From contig DFFT01000108.1 of the NCBI GenBank assembly GCA_002372325.1, forward strand, positions 7,974 to 33,922: a DNA stretch of 25,949 nucleotides. Direction: 5' to 3'. Source of the stretch: Succinivibrionaceae bacterium UBA3769 (GTDB taxonomy: Bacteria > Pseudomonadota > Gammaproteobacteria > Enterobacterales > Succinivibrionaceae). Shown here piece after piece: positions 16,082 to 23,889 of this stretch. Numbering within the stretch: position 1 is the stretch's first letter; the number at the start of each line of letters is the position of its first letter. The translations under genes and the position numbers were made by a program. A model generated the notes under the pieces. It did no database searches. It worked only from the letters and a program-made list of their open reading frames with translations, and was not told the DNA's origin.

Positions 16082-17902
16082 CTAATTCCCTTCGGCGACA
16101 CTGTCTCCGCTGTCACCGGCAGCGTTTTCACCGGGGAGAAGCTCCGCCGCGGTAACCTCTGCGGTAAAGCGGGCCCCCAGCACCCGGATATGCACGAGAT
16201 CGCCGGGTTTGGTGTTGCCGCTCTGCACAATGCCGCCGCTCTCCCGGGACACTATGGCATAGCCCTGACTGAGCAGCGTCAGAGGATTCCGGGCATTAAG
16301 CCGGCCGGCTAAAACCGCGAGACTGCTCCCGAGAAGCCGGATCTTATCTCCGGCGCTTGTTTCAAGACGGCTTCTCAGCTTTTCCAGATAATGCCGGGAC
16401 TCCCCCAGATCCGGCCGGACTCCGGCAAAGGCCAACGCCATTTCATGAAGATCCTGCGCCCTGGCGGTCAAAGCGGCGTTCATGGCTTTCTGCATGCGAT
16501 TACGAAGATCCTGAAGCCGTTCCGCCCGCTCCTTGAGGCACCTTGCCGGAGAAAGAGTCTGAAGCCGCCGCTCCAGATCCTGTAATAGCTCCCCGTTCTC
16601 CCGCAGCCGATCCCGGGAAATATTCCCCATGCGGCGGGAAAGCTCCAGAAGATCTCCGCGGTATTTCCGGGGATCCGGAGCGGCCTTCCACAGCCGGAGC
16701 TCCAGACTCCGGAGGGTCTGACTGTAATTCCGCACATTGTCCCGCGCCGTTTCCAGCCGGATACGAAGAGCTTCCAGCTCCTGACAGCGTTCGCTTAGCT
16801 GGCCGCTGAAGGCCCAGGTCATCCTTTGGGAGAGATGGGAGAGATACTGACGCTTTTCCGCCGCAAATACCGCGGGAGAAACGCTGTTAAGGCGGCTCCG
16901 GAGATGATCCAGATTTCTTTTCAGGGCGGCAAGGGAATTATTCATTACAGAAGAGTAACGGAGCCGGTACGCCCGGAGCCAGGCATCCGCCTCCCGGAGA
17001 TCCGTGGTGACCAGCTCGGCGGCGGCGGTGGGAGTGGCGGCCTTAAGAGAGGCCACATGATCCAGCAGGGTGTCGTTACCGGTATGGCCGATGCCGGTGA
17101 CAATGGGGATCCGGGTTTCCGTGGCATAAACGGAAAGCTTAAGATCATTAAAGCAGGCCAGATCCTCCACGCTGCCGCCGCCCCGCACCACCAGAAGCAC
17201 ATCGCAGTGATCCCGGTACCTTCTCATGTTGGCCAGATAAATGGCATTCATTATTTGCTCCGGGGCGGCATCTCCCTGCATGGCGCTGTAGTAAAGCACG
17301 ATGTTCACCAAAGGGTTTCTTCTTCTGATGGTGCCCACGGCATCCCGGGCCGCCTGTTTTCCCTGAGCGGTGATAATGCCCACGGAGGTAATCTCGGAAG
17401 GCACGGGCAGCGGCAGGAGATTGCGGGTATACCCCTGATCCTCCAGAAAGCGGATCCCCTCCCGCAGAGCCTGCATAAAAAGCCCTTCCTTATCGGTAAT
17501 GACAATGCTGTCAACCCGGAAGGACAAAGTGCCTTTTTTGGCATAGAAGGAAAAGCTGCCCCGCACCTCCGCCATTTTGCCGCTGCGATCAATTTCCGGA
17601 GCAGGAATGCCGGGATCCCGGAACATGCAGCAGCTGATAACGGCATCCTTTTCCCTTAATGAAAAGTAGAGAAACTTCCGGTACGACCAGTTGGAAATCT
17701 CCCCCCGGATCCGGACGTTTTTGATGACCTCCACCCGTTCCCTGACAAGGTCGGCGGCCTCGGAAACGGAGTAAACGCGGGGTTCCCCCGCGTCCCGGAG
17801 CCGGGGCTCCGGAAGCCTGCGGTACTGCGAAAGCCCCTGAGCTCCTGTCTGCTCCGGCAAAAGCTCCCGGAACAAATCCTCCATATCCCCGATATCCGCC
17901 AT
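16082..17902 (-). CDS. xseA: Exodeoxyribonuclease VII large subunit
   Basis: Catalytic large subunit of the nuclease that degrades single-stranded DNA to oligonucleotides, normally with many copies of XseB (not in this window). The N-terminal OB fold is clear: VYSVSEAADLVRERVE (43-58) and VRIRGEISNW (63-72). The catalytic core has AARD (184-187), RGGGSVEDLACFND (240-253) and GIGHTGNDTLLDHVA (270-284), then ATPTAAAEL. By ungapped comparison with E. coli GHETD, the Asp two after E falls on N276, with D277 next to it. The C-terminus is a long helical region. At 606 residues it is longer than the usual ~450, through a ~40-residue N-terminal tail and a longer helical part. ATG at 17902 follows GGGGAGG. 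The mcp terminator lies only 24 bases upstream. Confidence 0.95.
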   Translation of the reverse strand: MADIGDMEDLFRELLPEQTGAQGLSQYRRLPEPRLRDAGEPRVYSVSEAADLVRERVEVIKNVRIRGEISNWSYRKFLYFSLREKDAVISCCMFRDPGIPAPEIDRSGKMAEVRGSFSFYAKKGTLSFRVDSIVITDKEGLFMQALREGIRFLEDQGYTRNLLPLPVPSEITSVGIITAQGKQAARDAVGTIRRRNPLVNIVLYYSAMQGDAAPEQIMNAIYLANMRRYRDHCDVLLVVRGGGSVEDLACFNDLKLSVYATETRIPIVTGIGHTGNDTLLDHVASLKAATPTAAAELVTTDLREADAWLRAYRLRYSSVMNNSLAALKRNLDHLRSRLNSVSPAVFAAEKRQYLSHLSQRMTWAFSGQLSERCQELEALRIRLETARDNVRNYSQTLRSLELRLWKAAPDPRKYRGDLLELSRRMGNISRDRLRENGELLQDLERRLQTLSPARCLKERAERLQDLRNRMQKAMNAALTARAQDLHEMALAFAGVRPDLGESRHYLEKLRSRLETSAGDKIRLLGSSLAVLAGRLNARNPLTLLSQGYAIVSRESGGIVQSGNTKPGDLVHIRVLGARFTAEVTAAELLPGENAAGDSGDSVAEGN

Positions 17903-17925
17903 TCCCGGCCTCCCCGGACTGAAAC

Positions 17926-17954
17926 AAAAAGGGAAACACCCTTCGGTATTTCCC
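17926..17954 (-). terminator. Intrinsic terminator of the MCP-like gene
   Basis: On the minus strand, GGGAAATACC (17954-17945) pairs with GGTGTTTCCC (17940-17931) over 10 bp, with one G-T wobble and a GAAG loop. It is followed by TTTTTG. This is a strong terminator 37 bases after the MCP-like stop. It also sits directly before xseA, so it could act as an attenuator for xseA. Confidence 0.8.
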
Positions 17955-17990
17955 GATTTTAACTGTTAATTACGGTAAAACCCCTGCAGC

Positions 17991-18914
17991 TCAGAGCTTC
18001 TGCATATCCTCAAAGACATCATGAACATCCTGGATATTCCGGTCGATGTCCTCATTAAGACGGGCAGCGGAAGCGACCTTCTTCTGGATCTCGCCGCAGT
18101 TATTGGTAATTTCCTCCACAATGTCGGCATTGTCGGAATCGGTTACCTTCTTCTTAATTACCTCAAACTCATCCGTGAGAGCCGTGATAATCTCGTTAAC
18201 CACACCCACCTTCTCATCATGCTGCTGTTTGACGTTGTTGAACTTCTTAATGGCATCCTCGGCAGAAGCGGAAACGCCGTCCAGAAGCTGTCTGTTTTTG
18301 TCGGCCTCGGCAATGATGGCAGTGATCTGATTGGTAAAGCTCTCCACGCTGGAATCGATCTTGGAGGAGGCGTCCGCGGTGTCCAGGGAAAGCTTCTTTA
18401 CTTCGCCTGCTACCACGGCGAATCCGCGGCCGTGCTCGCCGGCGCGGGCGGCCTCAATGGTGGCGTTAAGAGCCAAAAGGTTGGTCTGACCGGAAAGAGT
18501 GGAAATTATCTGGGTGCATTCCTTAATGGAGTCCATCTGTTCCTTGAGAGCCGTAAAGGATTTGACAAACTTATCCTGGAATTCGTGGAGATCCTCGATG
18601 TCAGTTCTGATGGAGCTTATCACATCCCGGAGGAGCTCGACGTTCTCCATGCTCTCATGCACTGATTCCACAATCCGGCGGCCCGAAGAACTCACCTTGT
18701 CGCTGAACTTACCGACCTCGGAAAAATCAGAGTGCGACTGAGCCAGACCGGACACAGATTCGCTGAATGATTCCATATCGTCTCTCAGTTCCTGAGCAAT
18801 TGCCTTCACATTCTCATACTGCTCACTTAAGGAATCTGTCAAAGCGGCACCCTTGCCGGCCATGCTCTTCAGTTCCTGAGCGCTCTTTTCTGCTTTTTTA
18901 TTAAATAAGAACAT
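17991..18914 (-). CDS. Soluble methyl-accepting chemotaxis-type signalling protein
   Basis: A 307-residue protein with no membrane segment or HAMP domain. Almost all is coiled coil. The conserved MCP hairpin tip is at 139-176: TLSGQTNLLALNATIEAARA, then GEHGRGFAVVAGEVKKLS. This is the region that binds CheA and CheW. No recognised ligand domain precedes it (residues 1-130 are coiled coil), and no CheW-binding extension or terminal NWETF pentapeptide is seen. Such cytoplasmic receptors sense metabolic state or join larger arrays. No che or flagellar genes are in the window. The ATG at 18914 has only a weak GAG-rich ribosome-binding site. The gene ends in a strong terminator before xseA. The family call is certain; the input signal is unknown. 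Confidence 0.92.
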   Translation of the reverse strand: MFLFNKKAEKSAQELKSMAGKGAALTDSLSEQYENVKAIAQELRDDMESFSESVSGLAQSHSDFSEVGKFSDKVSSSGRRIVESVHESMENVELLRDVISSIRTDIEDLHEFQDKFVKSFTALKEQMDSIKECTQIISTLSGQTNLLALNATIEAARAGEHGRGFAVVAGEVKKLSLDTADASSKIDSSVESFTNQITAIIAEADKNRQLLDGVSASAEDAIKKFNNVKQQHDEKVGVVNEIITALTDEFEVIKKKVTDSDNADIVEEITNNCGEIQKKVASAARLNEDIDRNIQDVHDVFEDMQKL

Positions 18915-19195
18915 CTTAATTACTCACTCTCAAAATGTAATCCGCCAGGCTCAGTTGATCCTTCACACCCGGGAAGATCAGAAGTCTACTGTGTAATCAT
19001 ATAAGCAAAGGGAGTTCATATTTGTGAACAAAACCGGCATTTTTTGCTTTTATGCCTTTAAGAACGCCTTTTCTTGCCAAAAATGAGAACTTTGCTCGGG
19101 TATTTGGTACTGTTTTCAAAGAATTCCAAAGCAGGGACGCCGGCAGGTCATTACGCCGAAACTTGCGGAAAATCTGAGGTATGAGTTAAAAAAGA

Positions 19196-19269
19196 TGGAG
19201 GCGCGATTCAGAGTCGAACTGAACTGTACGAATTTGCAATCCGCTGCATAACCGCTTTGCTATCGCGCC
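19196..19269 (-). tRNA. tRNA-Cys (GCA), second copy of tandem pair
   Basis: On the minus strand the cloverleaf folds fully. The acceptor GGCGCGA/TCGCGCC is followed by T and an encoded CCA, the anticodon loop TTGCAAA carries GCA, and the T-arm is TTCAG-TTCGACT-CTGAA. It closely resembles E. coli tRNA-Cys. It is identical to the copy at 19308-19381, with 38 bases between them. A T6 run follows on the minus strand, which may help end transcription. Confidence 0.96.
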
Positions 19270-19307
19270 ATTCGGAAGATCCGGACAAACCGGAAAAGCT
19301 GAAAATG

Positions 19308-19381
19308 TGGAGGCGCGATTCAGAGTCGAACTGAACTGTACGAATTTGCAATCCGCTGCATAACCGCTTTGCTATCGCGCC
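19308..19381 (-). tRNA. tRNA-Cys (GCA), first copy of tandem pair
   Basis: Identical in all 74 bases, including CCA, to the copy at 19196-19269, and transcribed first from the promoter at 19411-19438. Both copies probably come from one precursor processed in the 38-base spacer. Confidence 0.96.
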
Positions 19382-19778
19382 AGTTTCCGGGGATGCCGTG
19401 AACGCAGATGATTATACTGAAAAAATCTCCGGTGTCAAAAGAAAATGCAAAAATCCCGGAAATCTGGGGGTTCGCCCGGGCTGATGGCGGTAGAAGGCGG
19501 CAAAACGGGGCGAAAAGCTCCCGAAACTGCTCTTTTTCCGCAATTTTCCGGAGTTCTCTCCGGCGCCGCATGGCTGGAGCAGCATAATCCCCATTCCTCA
19601 GAAACATGATCTCAGGCGTGTTTTCTAAAAAAGGATCATGATTTTACAGGCATTTTCATAAAAAAAGCATCCTCATGACGCTGCCGTAAAACTATAATCG
19701 TGGACAATGTCCGGAAAAATGTCAGGATTCCGGTCACAGGATGGCTGAATTTCAGGAAGAACCACAGGAGACCCCATA
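19382..19778. other. Intergenic region upstream of the tRNA-Cys pair and the exported protein
   Basis: A 397-base spacer between divergent transcripts. It holds the tRNA promoter and a TATAAT at 19693-19698 for the plus-strand gene (no good -35). It also has a 7-base inverted repeat, CATGATC (19605-19611) with GATCATG (19634-19640). Minus-strand open frames here run into the tRNAs and are not genes. Confidence 0.5.
19411..19438 (-). promoter_or_regulatory. Consensus sigma-70 promoter for the tRNA-Cys operon
   Basis: On the minus strand, TTGACA (19438-19433) and TATAAT (19416-19411) are both perfect, with a 16-base spacer. Transcription should start near 19404, about 23 bases before the first tRNA. 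Confidence 0.85.
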
Positions 19779-21515
19779 ATGCAGTTCAAGGTTAAACCGC
19801 TTGCCGCTCTGGCAGCCTGCTTCGCCATGTTCCTCAGCGCCGGAGCCCCGGGAGCCGTCAATACCATAAAGCTAAGCGCCGATGTCAACACCTCATTCAG
19901 CGGCACCTTCCTCAGTTATGTGCTCACTCCCCGGAAAAGCAGCGACAAGTTTAATCCCATGACCGTGCGGATGTACCCCGCTTCATTCAACCTGCTCTCC
20001 GGAGGGATAAATTTCAAGGACATTCAGTATAACAAGGACTACTTTCAGCTGACCGTTTACCGCGGCAAAACTCCGCTGATCCAGGTAATCGCCGTCCGCA
20101 ACACCTCGGCGGAAAAGCTTAAAAGCAGCATGATTAACTCGGAGTTCACCGGCAGCCTCATTTCCGCCCAGAACGTTCCAGAAACCTCCGATGAGGCCCT
20201 TTTTGAAAACATCACCAACGAATGCTCCGTGGACAACAAGCTGAAAACCAAAAAAATCGGCTCTTCCGTCTTCGGTTATCTGGACTGCGGGAGCCGCAGC
20301 ACCCATCTTTTTTACTCCAGACTGGCTCCGGATGCCCTCCTTGCCCAGCCCTATGAGTCCCCGTTCAAGGGAGCGGGCGCTTCTGAGAACGCCTCCAATG
20401 AGGCAAAGTCAGGAAATGATGACGGGGGTAATGGAGAAAATGACGGGAATGAAGGCAAAAGCGGCGAAAGCGCTCAGGAAAAGCCCCAGACCCGGCAGGA
20501 AAACATTGTCCTTGTGCATGTGCTTTCCGAAAACGAAATCGATTACCGGCAGCCCTTTAACACCATTACCGTAAGAAGCCTCCCGGTAAACTCGGTAAAC
20601 CGCTTCCTCCAGGCTGATTTTCCGAAGCTTTCTCCGGATGACCAGAGAGCCGCCCTCCGGGAAGCGGTGCTCCGGGACGTCAGCTTCACTCATGCCGTTA
20701 ACGAGGATAACATCGTTAAAAAACTCACGGATCCCGCCTATACGGTGAAGGAAATGCGGAAGATGCCCCTCTCCGGCATTTCCAGCGCCATGCACAAAAA
20801 CAATCTGTCCATCAGAAACCGGGCGGAAAATTATTTCAGCAATAACATCACGGTGTTTGCCGATTCCCCGGACAGCAATATTCACACCATAGCCGTGGCC
20901 GCCGCTGCCACTCCCATGATTCTCAGCACCAGCGACATTGACACTCTGGCCGATGAAATTGCCCGGGATCCCCTTTGCAGATCTCCCTCCGGCGTGAACA
21001 CCCTTCAGCTCACCAACGAGGATGCCATGGAAATTGACTGCGAAGTTCCCTTCTCCACCCGGGCTCTCCCGCGGCATTACTACCTCATAAGCCAGGCCGG
21101 ACGCTCCTCCGGCGGCAAAAAGGACAGCAAAAAAGGCGGCAAGAACGCCCCCAGCTACGAACAGGTTCAGATCATTATGCTGGCCGGAAATACCAGCAAC
21201 CATGAAATGGATGATGTGGTGAACAGCCTGCACCTTTCGGAAAACTACCGCTGGCATCTGTCCCTGAATAACCCCACGGAACAGGATCTGGATCTCCTGT
21301 TTACCATTCCCCGGGTGAAAAAATGGTATGAGATTTTTGTTAACACCGATGAGGATGATCAGGTGGACACCGCCTGGTACCGCTTTGCCCGGGAAGGCTC
21401 CGCCATTTATGCTCAGAATATGAAGAGCTCCCCTGAGGTCATTCTGCAGCTCCTGAATGCCAATGCCGCCGTGATTGCGAAGGACTTTCCGGAGGAACCG
21501 GAAAAAAGCGAGTAG
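19779..21515 (+). CDS. Exported protein of unknown function with internal duplication
   Basis: A 578-residue protein. Residues 1-26 form a signal peptide (basic start, hydrophobic core, AGAPGA), so a periplasmic or secreted location is likely. No other membrane helix is seen. The mature part shows two similar halves, each with a C-x20-C pair (C149/C170 and C400/C421), and both second cysteines follow Asp. After each pair comes an aromatic/hydrophobic strand (STHLFYSRLA; RHYYLISQA), a charged low-complexity linker (198-241, Gly/Asn/Glu; 441-460, Gly/Lys) and a strand (ENIVLVHVLS; VQIIMLAGN). Disulfide bonding is inferred. I recognise no family. The start is supported by AGGAG (19766-19770) eight bases before ATG. 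It has its own leader and is followed by a possible terminator. Confidence 0.75.
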   Translation: MQFKVKPLAALAACFAMFLSAGAPGAVNTIKLSADVNTSFSGTFLSYVLTPRKSSDKFNPMTVRMYPASFNLLSGGINFKDIQYNKDYFQLTVYRGKTPLIQVIAVRNTSAEKLKSSMINSEFTGSLISAQNVPETSDEALFENITNECSVDNKLKTKKIGSSVFGYLDCGSRSTHLFYSRLAPDALLAQPYESPFKGAGASENASNEAKSGNDDGGNGENDGNEGKSGESAQEKPQTRQENIVLVHVLSENEIDYRQPFNTITVRSLPVNSVNRFLQADFPKLSPDDQRAALREAVLRDVSFTHAVNEDNIVKKLTDPAYTVKEMRKMPLSGISSAMHKNNLSIRNRAENYFSNNITVFADSPDSNIHTIAVAAAATPMILSTSDIDTLADEIARDPLCRSPSGVNTLQLTNEDAMEIDCEVPFSTRALPRHYYLISQAGRSSGGKKDSKKGGKNAPSYEQVQIIMLAGNTSNHEMDDVVNSLHLSENYRWHLSLNNPTEQDLDLLFTIPRVKKWYEIFVNTDEDDQVDTAWYRFAREGSAIYAQNMKSSPEVILQLLNANAAVIAKDFPEEPEKSE

Positions 21516-21542
21516 CCCGCGGGATCGCGGCGAAACCGCAGT

Positions 21543-21573
21543 GGCGTTTGTCAACAGAACTGCCTCTTTTTTT
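21543..21573 (+). terminator. Probable intrinsic terminator of the exported-protein gene
   Basis: GGCGTTT (21543-21549) and AACTGCC (21558-21564) pair imperfectly (one mismatch, one wobble) and are followed by TCTTTTTTT. The stem is weak but the T-run is good. Confidence 0.4.
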
Positions 21574-21582
21574 ACATTTTTT

Positions 21583-21599
21583 TAACATAAAAAATGTTA
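21583..21599. repeat. TAACAT-A5-ATGTTA inverted repeat
   Basis: A compact palindrome of two 6-base arms (21583-21588 and 21594-21599) with a 5-base spacer, in AT-rich DNA about 300 bases before the CsrD-like gene. It could be a regulator site; no family assignment is possible. Confidence 0.35.
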
Positions 21600-21745
21600 C
21601 ACAGGTCAAAAAAATGATAAACTATAGCTGCTGAAATGATAAAGGCGTCAACAACGGCTGCAGAAGAAATCCTCGGGAGAACACTCTGACGAAGCGGGGG
21701 ATGCGTAAATATAAGACTGCTGTCATGTTTTGATAAGACCGGACG

Positions 21746-21774
21746 GTGTCAAGAAACGGCCGGCGGTGTAGAAT
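21746..21774 (+). promoter_or_regulatory. Possible promoter of the CsrD-like gene
   Basis: GTGTCA (21746-21751, 4 of 6 consensus bases) and TAGAAT (21769-21774, 5 of 6) are 17 bases apart, giving a leader of about 110 bases. Confidence 0.35.
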
Positions 21775-21891
21775 GATGGATTTACGCACACTCGCAACTC
21801 TTCGGATTTGCTCTTTTACCAGAGATTCCGGGACGAAAATCTTTTGCACAAACAGATTTCCGGCAATGAAAATAACTAGGGAGATAACTTT

Positions 21892-23778
21892 ATGTCAATG
21901 TCTGCGCAGAACAAAGCATTAGGCGTAGCTGCGATACTGAGCTTAATATGTGTGGGGGTTCTGTACTTCGTAAGCCGCGAAGAGGTTTCTCAGTCGGCTG
22001 ATCAGGTCAGAAACCGCATTGAGTCAGCAGCCAGCGCTGATGCCTTCGACGGCGTTCAGCTTATTAACGAGTTCGGTCTTACCGAGCTTAAGGTTGAAAA
22101 GAACGGCGCGAGCATCTACAGCTATTCCGCTCCGGAACTCCAGTCCGGCGCTGCCAGCGCTCTTCTGCCTCTTGACCACACCATCTCCAGCAATGAAGTC
22201 AAGGCCAGCTATTCCCTGCCTCCTTCTCCGGCCTTCAAGGATCTTTTAATTCGCCTCGCTGCTGCTGTAGTATCTATCTTCCTGTCGGCAGCCTTTGCCG
22301 TTTCCATTGTGACCAAAAACAACCAGAAAGACATCGTCGAGATGCGCAAGGCCATTGTGGACAAGCGGTATGATGACCTCCCCTATGAGGAAATCACCCA
22401 GGTGCTGACCAAGCAGGAAAGAGAAAACACCACCAAGCTCAAGGATGCTCTGGAAAAGGTTGAAACTCTCGAAACTCAGGCTGCCATTGATCCGCTCACC
22501 GGACTCTTCAACCGCAACATGTTCAAGAGAGACTTCACCAGAGAGCTTACCAAGCAGACCAACGGCACCAGCATTCTCGGCATTATCAGATCCTCCAGCG
22601 TGCAGGACATCAACCAGAGCCGCGGCTATCAGATGGGCGACAAGTACATCCATGACGTGGCCGAGCTGGTTAACAACGCCATCAAGACCTTCAACAATGC
22701 CAAGGCCTACCGTATCTCCGGTTCTGATTTTGCCATCCTCATTCCCGGCGGCAAGGAAGAGCAGATTGTTCTCCTGAATCAGGATCTCAAGGTGCAGATC
22801 GAAAGCTTCCGCAAGGACTTTGATTTCGACAGCATCTGCTACTCCGGCTATACCCTCTTCACCAATAACGAAAGAGAAGAGGTGATTTTCTCCCGCGCCG
22901 ACTTCGCTCTGGCCAGAGCCCAGACCGGCCCCATCAATGGCTACTATGTTCAGAAGGAAGACACCGAGGGCTATCTCCAGGGTGAAATGCACTGGCGTCA
23001 GACTGTTCTTGACATCATTAACAGAAAGGCCATTACCCTTTACTATCAGCCTATCAGAAGCATGAACATCTCCATCCGGCCGTACTTCGAGATCTATGCC
23101 CGCTTCTTTACCAAGGACGGAGAGGCTCTTTCCACTGAATCCATTCTGGCTGCCGCTCTCAGACATGACCTTCTGGTACGTCTGGAGGAAATGATCATCG
23201 AGGCCATTATCTCAAAGTACAGAAAGCTGCAGAAAGGCTCCGATGCCCGCTTCGGCATCAATCTGTCCGCCAATGCCCTCATCAGCACCTCCTTCCTCCT
23301 CTGGCTGGAAAGAACCCTGCTCAGAAATGCGGACATTGCCCCGAATCTGGTATTTGAGATCGACGAGCAGATCCTCTCCAGCAACGTCGTAGCCGCTGAG
23401 AGACTCTTCTCCATCATCGGCCGCAGCCATGCCAATACCAGCATCAGCCATTTCGGCCACGGCATTGAATCCTTCACCATCTACAGAGATCTCAAGCCTA
23501 ACTACATCAAGCTGGATCCGAACCTCTGCCAGAAGTTCGATACCGATCTGAGCTCCCTGCAGTTTATCCGCATGATCATCGAAGTATCCCACAGACTGGG
23601 ATGCGTGGTAGTAGCTGAAGGCGTGGAAAGCGTAGCTCAGAAGCAGCATCTGGAAAATCTGTACATCGATGCCGTTCAGGGCTATGTAGTTGCCAAGCCG
23701 GCTGAGCTTACCGATGACGTAGATCTGGAAAAGGAAAAGAACGGCCCGGCTCCGGAACCCCGTCCGATGTTCGCCTGA
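21892..23778 (+). CDS. Membrane protein with degenerate GGDEF and EAL domains, CsrD-like
   Basis: A 628-residue protein. Transmembrane helices at ~9-27 and ~118-140 enclose a small periplasmic domain, followed by a coiled coil (~145-195). The GGDEF domain has lost its signature (SGSDF, 276-280). The EAL domain has lost catalytic residues: EIYARF for EALARW (400-405), FEIDEQ for the EIT segment (488-493) and SHFGHG for DDFGTG (519-524), although VVAEGVES and VQGYVVAKP remain. Neither cyclase nor phosphodiesterase activity is expected. Length, layout and GEMHWRQTVLDIIN (364-377), which parallels a W-R segment in E. coli CsrD, suggest CsrD/MshH, the factor promoting RNase E decay of CsrB/C RNAs. 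LapD-like c-di-GMP reception is the alternative. AGGGAG (21878-21883) sets the start. AGA is used far more often for Arg than in neighbouring genes. Confidence 0.85.
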   Translation: MSMSAQNKALGVAAILSLICVGVLYFVSREEVSQSADQVRNRIESAASADAFDGVQLINEFGLTELKVEKNGASIYSYSAPELQSGAASALLPLDHTISSNEVKASYSLPPSPAFKDLLIRLAAAVVSIFLSAAFAVSIVTKNNQKDIVEMRKAIVDKRYDDLPYEEITQVLTKQERENTTKLKDALEKVETLETQAAIDPLTGLFNRNMFKRDFTRELTKQTNGTSILGIIRSSSVQDINQSRGYQMGDKYIHDVAELVNNAIKTFNNAKAYRISGSDFAILIPGGKEEQIVLLNQDLKVQIESFRKDFDFDSICYSGYTLFTNNEREEVIFSRADFALARAQTGPINGYYVQKEDTEGYLQGEMHWRQTVLDIINRKAITLYYQPIRSMNISIRPYFEIYARFFTKDGEALSTESILAAALRHDLLVRLEEMIIEAIISKYRKLQKGSDARFGINLSANALISTSFLLWLERTLLRNADIAPNLVFEIDEQILSSNVVAAERLFSIIGRSHANTSISHFGHGIESFTIYRDLKPNYIKLDPNLCQKFDTDLSSLQFIRMIIEVSHRLGCVVVAEGVESVAQKQHLENLYIDAVQGYVVAKPAELTDDVDLEKEKNGPAPEPRPMFA

Positions 23779-23815
23779 TAATGAAGGGCTCCCCGGGAGC
23801 CTGACAAAACCTAAA

Positions 23816-23846
23816 AAGAGCGCCGCATAGTTTGCGGCGTTTTTTT
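23816..23846. terminator. Bidirectional terminator after the CsrD-like gene
   Basis: CGCCGCA (23821-23827) and TGCGGCG (23833-23839) form a perfect 7-bp stem with a 5-base loop, followed by T7 (23840-23846). An A-rich left flank lets it work on the minus strand for the kinase-DUF6273 gene. A second GC hairpin (GGCTC...GAGCC, about 23788-23802) precedes it. Confidence 0.85.
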
Positions 23847-23889
23847 GTATCTCTTTGCGGGGATTGTTCCCGATTAGAAGGTTACCGAT

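Larger units (their letters stand above)
21516..21891. other. Intergenic region before the CsrD-like gene
   Basis: This 376-base spacer holds the terminator at 21543-21573, the inverted repeat at 21583-21599 and a possible promoter at 21746-21774. No gene is seen. Confidence 0.5.

Noticed and set aside
19020..19080. Possible sigma-28 promoter for the MCP-like gene (minus strand TAAA ... GCCG)
   Set aside because: The spacing is 18 or 10 bases instead of about 15, and the GCCGATAA part is not matched.
19196..19381. Two direct repeats of 74 bases, considered as a repeat array or CRISPR
   Set aside because: Each folds as a complete tRNA-Cys with CCA; there are only two units and one 38-base spacer.
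19320..19607. Minus-strand open frame overlapping the tRNA and its promoter
   Set aside because: It covers a tRNA gene and a consensus promoter, and its translation is not protein-like.
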